Assembly: GCA_030789695.1 (NCBI GenBank)
Contig: CM061140.1
Coordinates: 84,010,422 to 84,074,421 of the forward strand
Direction of reading: 5' to 3'
DNA from: Scilla litardierei
Lineage: Eukaryota > Streptophyta > Magnoliopsida > Asparagales > Asparagaceae
DNA length: 64,000 nt
This document shows positions 45,598 to 57,429 of the stretch, one piece after another. Below the pieces are notes generated by a model. The model saw only the letters and a program-made list of their open reading frames with translations. It ran no database searches and was not told the DNA's origin. The stretch's first letter is position 1. Every line of letters starts with the position of its first letter. Made by a program: the position numbers and the translations under genes.

Positions 45598-45899
45598 AGG
45601 ACTTTTCCGTCGCTGCCTTCCAGAGGTTACTACTTTTAGCTTACTCTCTTTCGGTAGTTTGTTTCCATGCTTAGGCTTCTTTTATTAGACTTGTCATATG
45701 ATGGATATTGTCTCTTTATATTAATGAATGCAACCTTCTTTCTGTACTTTCTGTTGTTCCGAATTTTATAAATGCAAGAACCTGAAAATTTTAAAATGGT
45801 ACCCCTACAGACGCTTATTGGGTCCGAGCTTCTCAGCTCCGGTCCAAGCGGGCCTTAGTCCTGCTTCGCCTCCGTAGTTTTAGGAAGCGGGGCGTGACA

Positions 45900-46605
45900 A
45901 GTTTTAGTGGTGGCCCATGCAGGTCATGCAAAAGTTCGGAACAATAAGAGTATCACATTCATTTAATTTCCATGTATAAGTCTAAATTACGTTTTCCCAG
46001 TCTTAGATGGTAGAAAGACTTAGATAGACATCCAGGTCTGATAGTCAGGCGCATTGGTTAAGATTTAGTCATACTCGTCTTAGGATATCCTAGTAGCCTC
46101 TCGCTCGGTTCTGACCATGTTAGATTTCTAGAGTCTTTCTTTTTAGTCGTTTGCTCAGGTCCATCGACTTCGGGCCCAACAGAACGTAATCTTGATTCTC
46201 TTAGGAACCTTTCCCTAAGATCACTATTACAGTCTAGTTTATTAGGAAGTCTTAGTACTGAGTTCTCTTGATCTTTGGACGGCCCGATAATTAGAATCTC
46301 CGATTTCTAGCATCTTCCTAATCTTTACACTTCTGTGTTATCGACTGTAGAATTACATCATAGCATTCATGAATCATATCTTAGGCATATTCATCATGCG
46401 ATCATGTTCATTGCCCTCGATTATCGTGATCGCTTCATGACAATTATCGTTAATTCTTTGAATCTTCCCCATTGCAAATCCTGTTTCCTGTAAAAGTATT
46501 TTCGAAAGTCCTCATTAAATTCTTCACTCGGTTTAACTTCCTTGAAAACCACTTATTATATGTTTAAATTCCTAGCTTTTCGGTGGAGTTAAAATTCTTT
46601 CTTGG
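45900..46605 (+). other. Large element, 5' internal region
   Basis: Begins AGTTTTAGTGGTGGCCC then ATGCAGGTC, matching the start of the TRIM-like element's internal region (34138). It does not match the usual initiator-Met PBS; TGGTGGCCC may be the primer site. The remainder is AT-rich and noncoding and ends with the CTTGG duplication of the nested solo LTR. Confidence 0.7.
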
Positions 46606-48731
46606 TGTAACGGCCGCTTTCCGACCGTTCGTATTTTCTACGCGTACGACTCTTTTCGTGTGCGTATTTTACTTGACTCTTTCTTGGTCTCGGACTATAC
46701 GATGTGATATGCCGTTGTGACCGTAAGGAAGAGTAGTTATTTGTGGGATTTTTAGTGAACAACATTTCACGGGTTGTTCTCCCACAAATCGAGTTTGATT
46801 ATTGGATCGACGTAGTTTTAGACGTAGTCGCCGGATCTTTTATTTTTCTGTTAGTTCACCGTGGACCAAACGTGCAATTGACCACTGTATTCCCGAGCCT
46901 CTCTTCGTCATGGTCGTCTCCATATTTTTTTCATATTTTTCTGACACTCCTAGCCCACACAAATCACTAATCAAATTCAAAGCCGATTAGCCTTAATCAA
47001 TTTCGAAAATTTCAATCCCTAATCAAATCTAGATAGAATCCCTCATACGTATCATGCGAGATTTATCCTTTTATCCACACCCAAAACTACACCCCCTCCT
47101 CTCACACTCTCTATCCTAGTCATCCCTAATTATACCCTCTTTTATATGCATTTAGCAACTTCTCTCTTTTAAAAACCAAACCCATTTCCTACCCTAGCCA
47201 TTCACGCATGAGAACCAGGCCACCACTTCTTCTTCATTTTCTTGCGCCACCCTCTCGCCTCCGGTGAGCCACCGGACCCCCAAGACCTCCGGCCATCTTC
47301 TCCTCCTCCTCCTCCTCCCTCTCTTCTCTCTCTCTCCCCTCAAAACTGCAAGAAAACCCCCCTTGGCCGCCCAGTTTTTGCACAGCAGCCATCGCCGGAA
47401 AACACCGCCGACCGGCCGCCTCTGGCCACCCCTCCGGTGATCTCCACCACCATCGAACTCCTCTTTGACCCCCCGATCATCTCCAACTCCACATACCCTC
47501 TTTCCTCATCTCACCTCCTCGAAACATCTCCCGAACTCGACTTAACGACAATTTTACAAATCTGCACCACCGCCGGGAAAACTCGCGTCCACCGGCCATC
47601 TGGCCACCTACAACGACCACCCTATCACCGTTGGATTTCTATCGAAACCCCCTACCAACTACAATTTCCTTTACGCTCATAGCCCACTTGTAGCTCCGTG
47701 AATCCTCGTCGGAACACGTTGTATCGGCTGTTTTTCACAGATCTGGAAGCTGAACTTCGACGCCCGTGCACGATCACCTCCGACCACCCCCGCAACAACT
47801 CCACTACTGTTGGCTTCGTCTTGAAGTTCTTTACCTTCTGCAACTTCCCGTTTTCGTTGTTCGTCGCTAGAATTCCGCAGAGACGTGCGATAACGGACGT
47901 TGCGCAAATCTGTCCTCTCCAGCTTCTCACGGCCACCCACCGCCATACGCTCACACCGTCAGCCACCCATTGGGCCGAGCATCTTCCTCTGGTCCTACTT
48001 CATCTACCGACAGCCCCCTTGGACTCTCGAAGTTCACGTGCGTTGCCGCACGCACGTACTTTTAGCCGACGTCGCCGTTATCGTGAAGATCTGTTGCGCT
48101 ACTCGCAACGGGAGGAGGATCGCTGTTAGCTCGCTGATTTCGCACCACCACCCCGCTATCCAGAGGTACCTCGCTGCCCTACCCGTGGCCGAGGAGTTCC
48201 AAACGACGCCGACGTTTCGCCATTCAGACCCGACTTTCGCTTGTTGGACGACATCACGAGGTTAGTTTCCCTAACGAGTAGTAAAACCCACACCGTAGCT
48301 AACCAAAACCTAATCTAAAATTGGTCAACACAAACTAAATTTATTTTCAGCATCTTTAAAATGTTGCCCACCGTAGGAAAGATCGGCGAACGGATTTATT
48401 GACTGTGCACATAGGATAGATCGTCGATTAGGCTGAACAATCAAAACGTGACTTCTAACTATTAGGGTAGCCCCATTTAACTTAGAAATGAACCCTAATA
48501 GGATTAATGATAAACGCGACCTGACACCGTCGCCGTGACCCTGTTTCAGACGGACTACCACAGACGCAACACTTGGACGGGACGCTCCGGACGGACGACA
48601 CACTCGCCACTGCAGGCAAGTGTACTCACTTGTACCTTCGGCCGTGTTTAGGCCTTAGACTTTTAGAACTGTTAAAATATGAACAAAGAGAACCGGACGT
48701 GAAATGATAGCATCCGGGACGCCCCTGGACA

Positions 48732-48758
48732 GCTTAGACTTGACGACGAAGTCTAAGC
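48732..48758 (+). other. 10-bp hairpin, LTR2
   Basis: GCTTAGACTT and AAGTCTAAGC with loop GACGACG, identical to LTR1 although the surroundings have diverged. Confidence 0.85.
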
Positions 48759-48857
48759 GCAACAACAACATTTGACATCTTAGGGTTTTCTTGTGTGTGC
48801 GTGTGTCTGGACCCCCTAGAAGAACCATCCCTGTCTTGTAATGTCGTGTCTTGTTTT

Positions 48858-49087
48858 GCACAGCCTGCGGGCAATATGGCACTCACCAGTGAGTGAGTGA
48901 TCCCTTGTACGGATACACAGCCTGCGGGCAATAGGGCACTCACCAGTGAGTGAGTGATCCCTTGTACGGATACACAGCCTGTGGGCAATAGGACACTCAC
49001 CAGTGAGTGAGTGACCCCTTATACGGATACACAGCCTGCGGGCAATATGGCACTCACCAAGCTAGAGTGAATGATCCCTTGTACGGA
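48858..49087 (+). repeat. Tandem mini-hairpin array, LTR2
   Basis: Four units like those of LTR1. The first three have ACTCAC/GTGAGT stems with one C-A mismatch at the loop. The fourth (ACTCAC/GTGAAT) is the weakest of all units, with one broken pair. A TTGTC-type run follows (49187-49233). Confidence 0.85.
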
Positions 49088-49420
49088 CTTGTCTTGTGCA
49101 CTTGGGTTGGGGTAGGGTTGAGCGTGCGCACGGGGAGAGGGTCTGATCCCCCTCGAACCGTAAGGCGTGAACCCTTCGAGTCACACGTGTCTTGTCTTGT
49201 CTCGTCTTGTCTCGTCTTGTCTCGTCTTATCTTGACCCGTTTAGGTTAGTCCCGTAGTCGGTAGCACACGCTACGGCTACTGCTTGACGTGTTTACTTTT
49301 CCTGCTCTGTTTACTTTCTATAACTACCATGTATAACCTCAGCATGCTAATCAACCAGTAAAATGTTGCTTTAAATTAAAATACACTTGCAGTAGAGTCT
49401 AACATTTCTGTGTAGACTTT

Positions 49421-49464
49421 ACCTGACGTACAGTTCCTTTTCTCTTGGGTGATGTACGTCAGGT
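49421..49464 (+). other. 12-bp hairpin before the acidic frame, LTR2
   Basis: ACCTGACGTACA (49421-49432) pairs with TGTACGTCAGGT (49453-49464). Confidence 0.78.
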
Positions 49465-49602
49465 GTCGAGCCAGAGTTCATGGACGAGGCAGACTTACCG
49501 GAGTACGTGGAGCCTGAGGACGTCGACCCAGAGGATGTGCCTGATGAGGACCAGACCTTGGGGTCTTTTCCGTCGCTGCCTTTCAGAGGTTACTACCTTT
49601 AA
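49465..49602 (+). CDS. Acidic reading frame with extended end, LTR2
   Basis: Same frame as in LTR1 (DEADLPEYVEPEDVD and DEDQT), but the TAG stop has become TTG. The frame therefore runs 15 codons further to a TAA at 49600-49602. The extension is non-acidic and probably not selected. Confidence 0.35.
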   Translation, partial: VEPEFMDEADLPEYVEPEDVDPEDVPDEDQTLGSFPSLPFRGYYL

Positions 49603-49867
49603 TTTTCTCTCTTTTGGTAGTTATTGCCATGTTTAGGCTTCTCTTTTTAGACTTTTGTACTCGCTGGATATTATCTCTCTATATTAATGAATGCCACTTT
49701 CTTTCTGTACTTTCTATTGTTCTGAATCTTATTAATGCAAGAACCTGAAAATTTTAAGATGGTACCCCTACAAACGCTTATTGAGTCCAAGCTTCACAGC
49801 TCCGGCCCAAGCGGGCCTTAGTCACGCTTTGCCTCCGTAGTTTTGGGAAGCGGGGCGTGACCCTTGG

Positions 49868-51683
49868 ATTTTGAATTCTTCTTGGTCGTAATTTTTTTAA
49901 ATTATTATCTTGTAATTATTTCAAACCGATATCTTCTGGATTTCAGTTTTAAAAACCTCGTTACCATTTTAGATAATTCAATATACCATCTTTTTTCTAA
50001 ACTACAAAATTTATTTTACCGTACATACTTTTAGAATATTTTCTAAACTAAATAAGAACTTCAATTTTTATAAATCAGTTCTATGTTCATCGTGCTCATA
50101 CTTCCAAAAATCTTTGTATAAATCTATTTACTTTTGCAAAACAAATCACTACCTCATCCTACTCATTATTTCCTTCGTCTAAATCTTTTTCCGAGTTGTA
50201 ATTTTCTACCATCTGCTCACTTTTTCTACATATTCTTATAAGTATAAAAGTAAATGATACCATATTTTACACGTAATTCTTCTTTCATCTATTTAATTAT
50301 TTTGAGCAATATTTTTGCCCCACCCAACCAGCTATCTCTTTATCTCGCCTTATTTGAACTCGTTCCTTCCTCTCTTATTTCGGTACACTTATGGTTTCGG
50401 CTTCTTTTCTGTTGTGTAGACATTAGCGCTTGTTGTTGCCTGTGACCACTCTAGTTTAGTAGTGGGCCCATTGGTTTTGTGATGTCGTTGTGGTGCATGT
50501 ATATAGGTAGAGTGTGTGGACCTGTATGAGTGTGTTATCTTTAGGATCTTAACGATTGTCTCTTGTGTCATGGGGTATACTCAGTGTTATTCGTAATATA
50601 TGCATGAAGTTGTATGAATGATGGTATTTATATATGTGTGGATAGCGTCATTGCAAGTAATTCCTTAGATTTAGTCTTTCATATTACCGTATAGCTTATT
50701 TATGACTACATGTGATTGTATCAAAACTTTTGTTTTCTTCTAAACCAAATCTTTGAAGTTTTGAAACTAGCCCACAAAAATCACAACCCCTTATCCTCCC
50801 TCATCCAATACCACGACTCCACGCGTTCTTTTCCCACATGTTTTTAAAATATGTCTTTGGCCTTAAACATTCTTTTCTTTTCTTTCCCTCTTCGGAGTGT
50901 TATTTCATTGTTGTTATATTATTAGAACTGGTTATTATTGCTATAAGATTATGGTTGCGGGTAGGCATAGTGTGAGGTGAGATATGAGGTAGCGGTGATT
51001 ATTTCATTTTAGACACAAGGATATTAGATTAGATTTCTTTGGATGAAAAGAATGAGGTGTCCAAGACTTATTAATAATACCAATGTGTAACGGCTCAATG
51101 GAAAATTCTGGTTGAACGAAATTGTACACATGGAGATGAGTACTTATCAGATCTGAAACATAGACGGGTAGTAGATAGGAGTAGCTATAGAGGTATAGTA
51201 TTATTTAGGGTGATCATGAAATGAGTAGAGTATTTAAAGCATCAGGACTTGATTATAAAGTTGGGGTGAAGAAGACAATGGAAATAACATGACATGTTGA
51301 GATGAATGGATAGTTATGAAGATGGATTTAATATGGTTAGGAGATTAGATAATATGGGTAAGGATAGATGTGGCTTGATGGTTCTTTGATTATGGAGAAC
51401 AAATTTATGATTCTACATGACAGAGAATATATTGGGGACGAGATGATTGTTGATTTGTAGACGGTAATGTGGATTTATAGATGAGTGCTAGGATGTGATT
51501 CTAGTCATAGCTTTATTCAGTGGAGACTCGAGTTATGATGGATTATTTGAGGATCGATGTTTGGAGTTATAGGATTAGTGATCATTATGTGGGATATGGG
51601 AGATGCAGGCATAGTGTTTATAGATGTTATTATTATTAGTATAAGTGATTCCGAGGGCGGAATCATTTCTAAGGTGTGTAGAA
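49868..51683 (+). other. Large element, 3' internal region with PPT
   Basis: About 1.8 kb, AT-rich, with no gag or pol motif in any frame. Near the end GATTCCGAGGGCGGAAT and AAGGTGTGTAGAA (51671-51683) form the PPT region in front of LTR3. The same pair of motifs precedes the second LTR of the TRIM-like element. Confidence 0.7.
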
Positions 51684-53953
51684 TGTAACGGCCGCTTTCC
51701 GACCATACGTATTTTAGCACGTATCTTTGTTGTTTCGTGCGCATATTTCCGTATTTGATTTTTTTACTGCTTTTCGTAGCTCAAACGTACGACCGAACCA
51801 CGTATTCACAACCCTCGCGGAGGCGTGAGCATCCCGATATTTGATTGCAATTTTTGGACGTCGAGAGACCGACATGCTTTAACCTAATTATTAATAAATA
51901 AAATATTTTTTTAATTAAAATTTCGAATCTTAAATCTGATCCGTTTTCTAAGGAAATCAAACATTTATATGTTTTTTTTAAAACAAATCTGTTTAAAAAA
52001 ATCAACTCCTTTTTGAAACAACTAACCTATTAATCTAAATCCATTCTTTTTAAAATCCAACTTTAGCTTTTTCCAGTCTTTCCAAATGCTTCGGGTGTTT
52101 TGTTTTTTTAAAGGGATCAACTCTAATCCAATATATTAAATGAATCAAATATCTCACCCTATCTTAACTGTCAGCCCACTACTCTCTCCCCTTGACCCAC
52201 GTCACAAGGGAATCCCTCAAGATCAGCACTTATCCCTCCCCACGTGAATTATCCCTCTCCTCCTGACAAGCTATAGAAGCCCTACAAGGAGCTAGACCCA
52301 GGGCTTTTGCATTCTCAGTCGCACTAGAAATAGACTAGGCTGCTCTTCAATATTCTTTTAGTATAAGACCCGTACCTCATCTCTTTCCCCTCGCGGGCCG
52401 CACCCTAACCCAAGCTCGTACTGTCGTCTCTTTCCCTTGCACCACCTATGCGCCTCTCCCCTCCTCCTCCATGTGCCATCCTCGAGAAACTCTAGGCCGT
52501 GTCGACACCCCCTGAACCGCCTTACCGTGCCCTCTGAAGCTGATGCCGGCCACCCCTTCACGTCCGACCTGCCCTCTTCCTATCTCCACGCACACAAGAT
52601 GTTCAGGCCATCTTCCCTTGGATCTGCCGCTCTCCATCTTCACAACGACAGTTGCTCCGGCCCCCTTGCCGCTGGTAGCACCTCGTGCGTGCAGCTATGT
52701 TCTCTCCCTCCATAACAACAGCCTGACCTCCCCTAGCTTTGATCTCTCTCCCTCCCTTGAGCACACACCCGCCAGCCACCACAAACGAAGCTGCCGCACC
52801 CCCTCTACCCAGCATCGACAACCCATAGCTCCGGCCCGACAACCTTGGCTCCAGCCATTCCACAGCAAAACCCCCCCAACTACCGGTCTCTCCCCCTAAG
52901 TCGCAAGCCTCCTCGCTGTTTTCCCAAGAACAGCCGACCACCTAGGCCGCGGCACGCGTAGCCCTTATACGCTCAACGACAGCCTTCACGGTGAACTGCC
53001 GGCCTCCTCCACACGAACAGCGGACACCACCCGCAGATCTTCCTGTTGACAGCTGCCCATTCCTTTGCTCCACCCATGTCAGCCCCTCTTCTTTTTAGAA
53101 CCACAGATCCGTCCTTTTCACCCACATAGTGTGCAAACCGGCCTCCCCCTAAGCCGAGATAATCCTCTGGCCTAACTCGTGCATAAACCACATCCCAATC
53201 TACCCATTCTATCCACATCAGCCCCCTTGCATGCCTCAGATTCAGTGACCTCCTGACGTCGCGACTCGTCCCTGTTACCGTTGACGTAGACGTTTCGTTG
53301 CCGGGACCCGCAACCGAAGCGATCTCGACACCGTACCTGTAGCCTTGACATCTCGGCTGTGCTACCCACAGCTGATATGATCCCGAGGCGATCCCGAGAC
53401 AACCCTTACTGTGCTACCCGCAGTCAAGGACACGAGCACCACCACCGTTTCCAGACCCGCCGCCAGATTCGTGCGCGTTCGTCGCACCAGGTTAGCACTC
53501 TTACTCGTAGCAACCCACACTTTAAGTCATCAAAACCTAATTAAAAATCATCAACTAAAATAACTAAATTTACTTTCTGCTCCTTTAAAACGATGTGGAA
53601 CCGTAGATCGATGATCGGACTTTTTGACTGTGCACATAGGATAGAATCGTCGGATAGGCTGAACAAACATTTTGACGTGTGATTGTTAGGGTAGCCACGT
53701 TTAACCTAGAAATGAACCGTAATAGGATTAAGGAAAAGCACGATCTGACGTCGTCGTGATCCTGTTTCAGAAGGACTATCGCCGACGCGACGTTTCGACT
53801 GGACGCTCCGGATAGACGAGGCACTCGCCACCGCAGGCAAGTGTACTCACTTGTGCTTTCGACCGTGTTTAGGCCATAGACTCTTAGAACTGTTATAACA
53901 TAAACAAAGAAAACCCGACATGAAATGATAGCATCCGGGACCCTCCCTTGACA

Positions 53954-53980
53954 GCTTAGACTTGACGACGAAGTCTAAGC
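53954..53980 (+). other. 10-bp hairpin, LTR3
   Basis: GCTTAGACTT and AAGTCTAAGC with loop GACGACG, as in LTR1 and LTR2. Confidence 0.85.
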
Positions 53981-54071
53981 GCAACAACAACAACTGACAC
54001 CTTAGGGTTTTCCTTGCATGCGTGCGTGTGGAACCCCTAAAAGAACACTTCCTTACTTGTCATGTCATGTT

Positions 54072-54301
54072 ACACAGTCTGCGGGCAATAGGGCACTCAC
54101 CAGTGGGTGAGTGATCCCTTGTACAGATACACAGCCTGCGGGCAATAGGGCATTCACCAGTGGGTGAGTGATCCCTTGTACAGATACACAGCATTCGGGC
54201 AATAGGACACTCACCAGTGGATGAGTGATCCCTTGTACGGATACACAGCCTACGGACAATAGTGCACTCTCCAAGCCAGAGAGAGTGATCCCTTGTACGG
54301 A
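54072..54301 (+). repeat. Tandem mini-hairpin array, LTR3
   Basis: Four units. Second stems are ACTCACC/GGTGAGT, ATTCACC/GGTGAGT (one G-T wobble), ACTCACC/GATGAGT (one mismatch) and ACTCTC/GAGAGT. The last shows the same T-A replacement of A-T seen in LTR1. A TTGTC-type run follows at 54402-54436. Confidence 0.86.
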
Positions 54302-54619
54302 CTTGTCTTGTGCACTTGGGTTGGAGTAGGGTTGAGCGTGCGCACGGGGAGAGGGTCTGATCCCCCTCGAACCGTAAGGCGTGAAGCCTTCGAGTCACAC
54401 ATGTCTTGTCTTGTCTTGTCTTATCTTGTCTTATCCCGTTTCGATTAGTCTCGTAGTCGGTAGCACACGCTACGGCTACTGCTTGACGTGTTTACTTTCC
54501 CTGCTCCGTTTACTTTCTGTAACTGCCATGTATAACCTCGGCATGTTAATCAACCAGTAAAATGTTGCTTTAAATTACGGTACACTCGCAGTAGAGTCTA
54601 ACCCTCTTTTATGGACTTT

Positions 54620-54663
54620 ACCTGACGTACAGTTCCTTTTCTCTTGGGTGCTGTACGTCAGGT
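54620..54663 (+). other. 13-bp hairpin before the acidic frame, LTR3
   Basis: ACCTGACGTACAG (54620-54632) pairs perfectly with CTGTACGTCAGGT (54651-54663), the longest version in the window. Confidence 0.8.
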
Positions 54664-54759
54664 GTCGAGCCGGTGTTCGTGGACGAGGCAGACTTACCGG
54701 AGTACGTGGAGCCAGAGGACGACGACCTGGAGTACGTTCCTAACGAGGACCAGACCTAG
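54664..54759 (+). CDS. Short acidic reading frame, LTR3
   Basis: 31 codons ending in NEDQT and TAG. Nearly the same as LTR1, with one visible replacement (P to L). Confidence 0.4.
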   Translation, partial: VEPVFVDEADLPEYVEPEDDDLEYVPNEDQT

Positions 54760-55886
54760 AGGACTTTTCCGTCGCTGCCTTCCAGAGGTTACTACTTTTA
54801 GCTTACTCTCTTTCGGTAGTTTGTTGCCATGCTTAGGCTTCTTTTATTAGACTTGTCATATGCTAGATATTGTCTCTTTATATTAATGAATGCAACCTTC
54901 TTTCTGTACTTTATGTTGTTCCGAATTTTATAAATGCAAGAACCTGAAAATTTTAAAATGGTACCCCTACAGACGCTTATTGGGTCCGAGCTTCACAGCT
55001 CAGGACCAAGCGGGCTTTAGTCATGCTTCGCCTCCGTAGTTTTGGGAAGTGGGGAGTGACAAAACTTCCTCCACTTCACAAAGCTACCTCCAAGGCTAAA
55101 AGGGAATGGAAGGAGATGTAGTTAGGGGTTGAATAGATGAAGTAAACCATGGATATGGGTTAGTCTAGATCTGGAGTTGGGGTTTTGGGGAGGCTTTTGG
55201 CCATGGAGTTTGAAGGAAAAAGGGGAAATGAAAGGGAAGGAGAAGGGTTTGAGTTAGGATTTCATTCATCTCTTTTTCCTCTTCTTTTTCTTTCTGTTTC
55301 CTATCTTTTTCTCTCCATTTTCTACAGATTTTTTCGCAGCCATGGAGGTGTCTGGTTCGGTTTCAGATTTTGGGGGAAGGGAAGAAGGGGGAAGAGAGAG
55401 CGGGAGGAAGTAATTAATAGGTAATTTGATGACTCATATGGCGAGTTGTCATCCTCTAACAAAGCCTCTCCCTTTAATGATACATAGCCACAATTAAGCA
55501 CAAAAACCCCTCTCATAACTCAAAATCCCATCCATTATCTCATCCCCCAACTTACACAAACACCCTCCTATTAATAACAATGGCAACAACATCAAATATA
55601 TAAGCCATATGCACAATAGCCCTCCGAAAAGACATATTAACAAAACTAATCCATACATACATACTCTACATATACTATATCATATTTAATTGTCAATATA
55701 TAAATATACACAATCATATGCACCCATCACACCATTAGTATCAATATATATGTATCACATGGTACTATAAGAAAACAATGTAGGCATACAAGTCCATGTA
55801 TCACACAATACTATATATATACACACACATATATTCAACCATCTATAAATATATATATCACATCTTCACCACTGTAAATACAATAT

Positions 55887-55888
<2 letters not shown>

Positions 55889-55958
<70 letters not shown>
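55889..55958. repeat. (AT)n microsatellite
   Basis: Seventy bases of AT inside the right half of the gypsy solo LTR. Confidence 0.95.
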
Positions 55959-55960
<2 letters not shown>

Positions 55961-56532
55961 CAAGGTAAGTTAGAAATTATATTAAGAAATGTACAAAAAT
56001 ACATAGTGGCCTGAAAATTGGGTGTGATTCTAGGTGACTAGGGGATAGGACACAAGCGTCGTCACCTTAGATCAAATAGTCTCCCATCCAATCACAGGAC
56101 CTCAAAGCTTCATACAAGGCAAAATACATTCACAAAAGTAGATAAACAGGTTTAGTCAACCATTATCTCTAATGTCCCAGTTGGCACATGCATTGACGGC
56201 TTCATCTTCAATGTCTTCATGGTTGCGCAGGGCAACGCGGCTCCACCAGTCTTCTTATATATATATATATCCGTAGAATATATACACCCAAGTATAACCA
56301 CATACATACATACATATATACATGTATCCATCCAAGTATAACCATCCATATCAATACAAGCATGCACACAAACTAACCATACACATGCACAACCATATTA
56401 AACCCTCATTTATGCACAAAAATATATAATCATATAAACATATACGCATTCACATATTCATACTCCATAGATACATCCAATACATATTATGCACAAATAC
56501 TAGTACATCACACGTATGGGTATTACAGACGG

Positions 56533-57321
56533 AAAGACTCTTTGGCAGGTTTGGGGAGGTGCAACAGACTGGTGGATGGATTGATGCAGCATGGAGTCGA
56601 CGCATTTTGGCACCTTTGCTTCTTCAGTGGAAGACTGCATGTTGACTTGCAGGAGTCCATCACAAGGATGAATGGAGGCCAATTATTTGATATGCTGCCT
56701 GAAGTAGATTGGGAGTACATGGAAGTTGTTGTTGTGTCTTACGCATCATCGACAACCTACACTACGGAAGGTAACTCGTTCTAAATTAAAATCTAAAAAT
56801 ATTAATATAAGTTCCTCCTCCCAAGCAGGTACCTCCTCTGAGACACACGCCACCGATGCTTACATCCATCCCCACACCCTAGACGAGAGGGATGATAAGG
56901 CACACGTATGACGATGGGTGGAAACAATCCTTCTCCAAAAGGTTGTTTGCGAGGAGGAACCATGCGAGGGAACCAAGGAGATTTCCAAATCTGGAAAGCC
57001 CGAGCCATTCTTCCTACTAGATCACATCTCACATTTCGTGCTATATGAGAGCACCAAGGAGGCCGTGGAGCATGTCTATACCGACAAGGAGGATGCACGT
57101 AAGACCACCGACACCATAACTCAACTCAGTAAGGCTGATGCATCCTTGCCTCCACCACCACCACCAAAGCCCCTCCTTATTACACCAAAGGCATCACATC
57201 CAATTGAGCTCAGTGCTCCCACTCAGGATACATGTTCATACACAGAGGTTGTTGAATCATGTCAGCACTTGGGAAGCTTATTGACAGAATTAACAAGGAT
57301 CTAATAGCATCATCATCAGAG
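56533..57321 (+). pseudogene. Athila-B internal coding relic
   Basis: Resumes the element interrupted at 35507. Short open frames in shifted registers include NGGQLFDMLPEVDWEYME, PFFLLDHISHFVLYEST and a proline run (LPPPPPPKPLL). The block at 57259-57321 (MSALGKLIDRINKDLIASSSE, short of one codon) ends at GAG followed by GTTAGC, a donor-like site. The matching acceptor would be at 62730, with the copia element inside the intron. A similar layout is seen at 31100-31450. I recognise no known protein. Confidence 0.4.
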
Positions 57322-57429
57322 GTTAGCACGATATTCTCAGGGATTTTTCGTCAGCCCACTTAGTCCTTTCCATTTCCTCTTGGCAATTCTCTCTGAGATA
57401 CATTTATTATTGGGAAAACATTTTCCTAT
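57322..57429 (+). other. Possible intron, 5' part
   Basis: Similar to 31140-31190 (a CAGGGA block followed by TCGTC). Ends with the CCTAT duplication of the copia insertion at 57425-57429. Confidence 0.3.

Larger units (their letters stand above)
36961..45899 (+). repeat. LTR1 of the large element, interrupted by a LINE
   Basis: 36961-37150 and 42702-45899. Starts TGTAGCGGCC and ends GGGGCGTGACA. The intact counterpart at 51684 shows exactly which bases the LINE separated. GC-rich leader-like sequence lies at 43200-44300. The open frames there are not conserved as proteins. Confidence 0.92.
46606..49862 (+). mobile_element. Solo LTR (LTR2) of the same family nested in the internal region
   Basis: 3,257 bp, starts TGTAACGGCC and ends GGGGCGTGACC (final A mutated to C), flanked by CTTGG on both sides (46601-46605, 49863-49867). 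Its first third is strongly diverged from LTR1/LTR3 while the last half is close, so it belongs to a sister subfamily. No PBS follows, consistent with a solo LTR. Confidence 0.88.
36961..55061 (+). mobile_element. Large non-autonomous LTR element (LARD-like) with hairpin-rich LTRs
   Basis: The two paired LTRs, 3,377 bp (36961-45899 without the LINE) and 3,378 bp (51684-55061), are close copies, with perfect AAACT target duplications (36956-36960, 55062-55066). The internal region (45900-51683 minus a solo LTR) is about 2.5 kb and has no gag or pol. It starts GTTTTAGTGGTGGCCC and ends with a PPT-like AAGGTGTGTAGAA. It was mobilised in trans, if at all. A GAGGGCGGAAT motif before the PPT resembles the end of chromovirus pol regions, so that lineage is likely. 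Confidence 0.88.
51684..55061 (+). repeat. LTR3 of the large element (3' LTR, uninterrupted)
   Basis: 3,378 bp from TGTAACGGCC to GAGTGACA, followed by AAACT. Close partner of LTR1; the GTCGAGAGACCGACATGC site at 51860-51877 is the empty site of the LINE. It contains the full set of hairpins, array and acidic frame. Confidence 0.92.
35507..56527 (+). mobile_element. Gypsy solo LTR split by a large nested element
   Basis: Left half 35507-36960 and right half 55067-56527, about 2.9 kb together. It begins TGTAATGCCC and ends GGGTATTACA, so the termini are also inverted repeats. Flanks are GATGG (35502-35506) and GACGG (56528-56532), a target duplication with one change. It resembles the LTR starting at 63163. 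An (AT)n run lies at 55889-55958. No coding content. Confidence 0.78.

Noticed and set aside
47242..48129. Proline-rich plus frames in LTR2
   Set aside because: Compositional, not conserved in LTR1 or LTR3, with no domain.
55796..56014. Open frame of alternating Tyr/Ile
   Set aside because: Translation of the (AT)n microsatellite.
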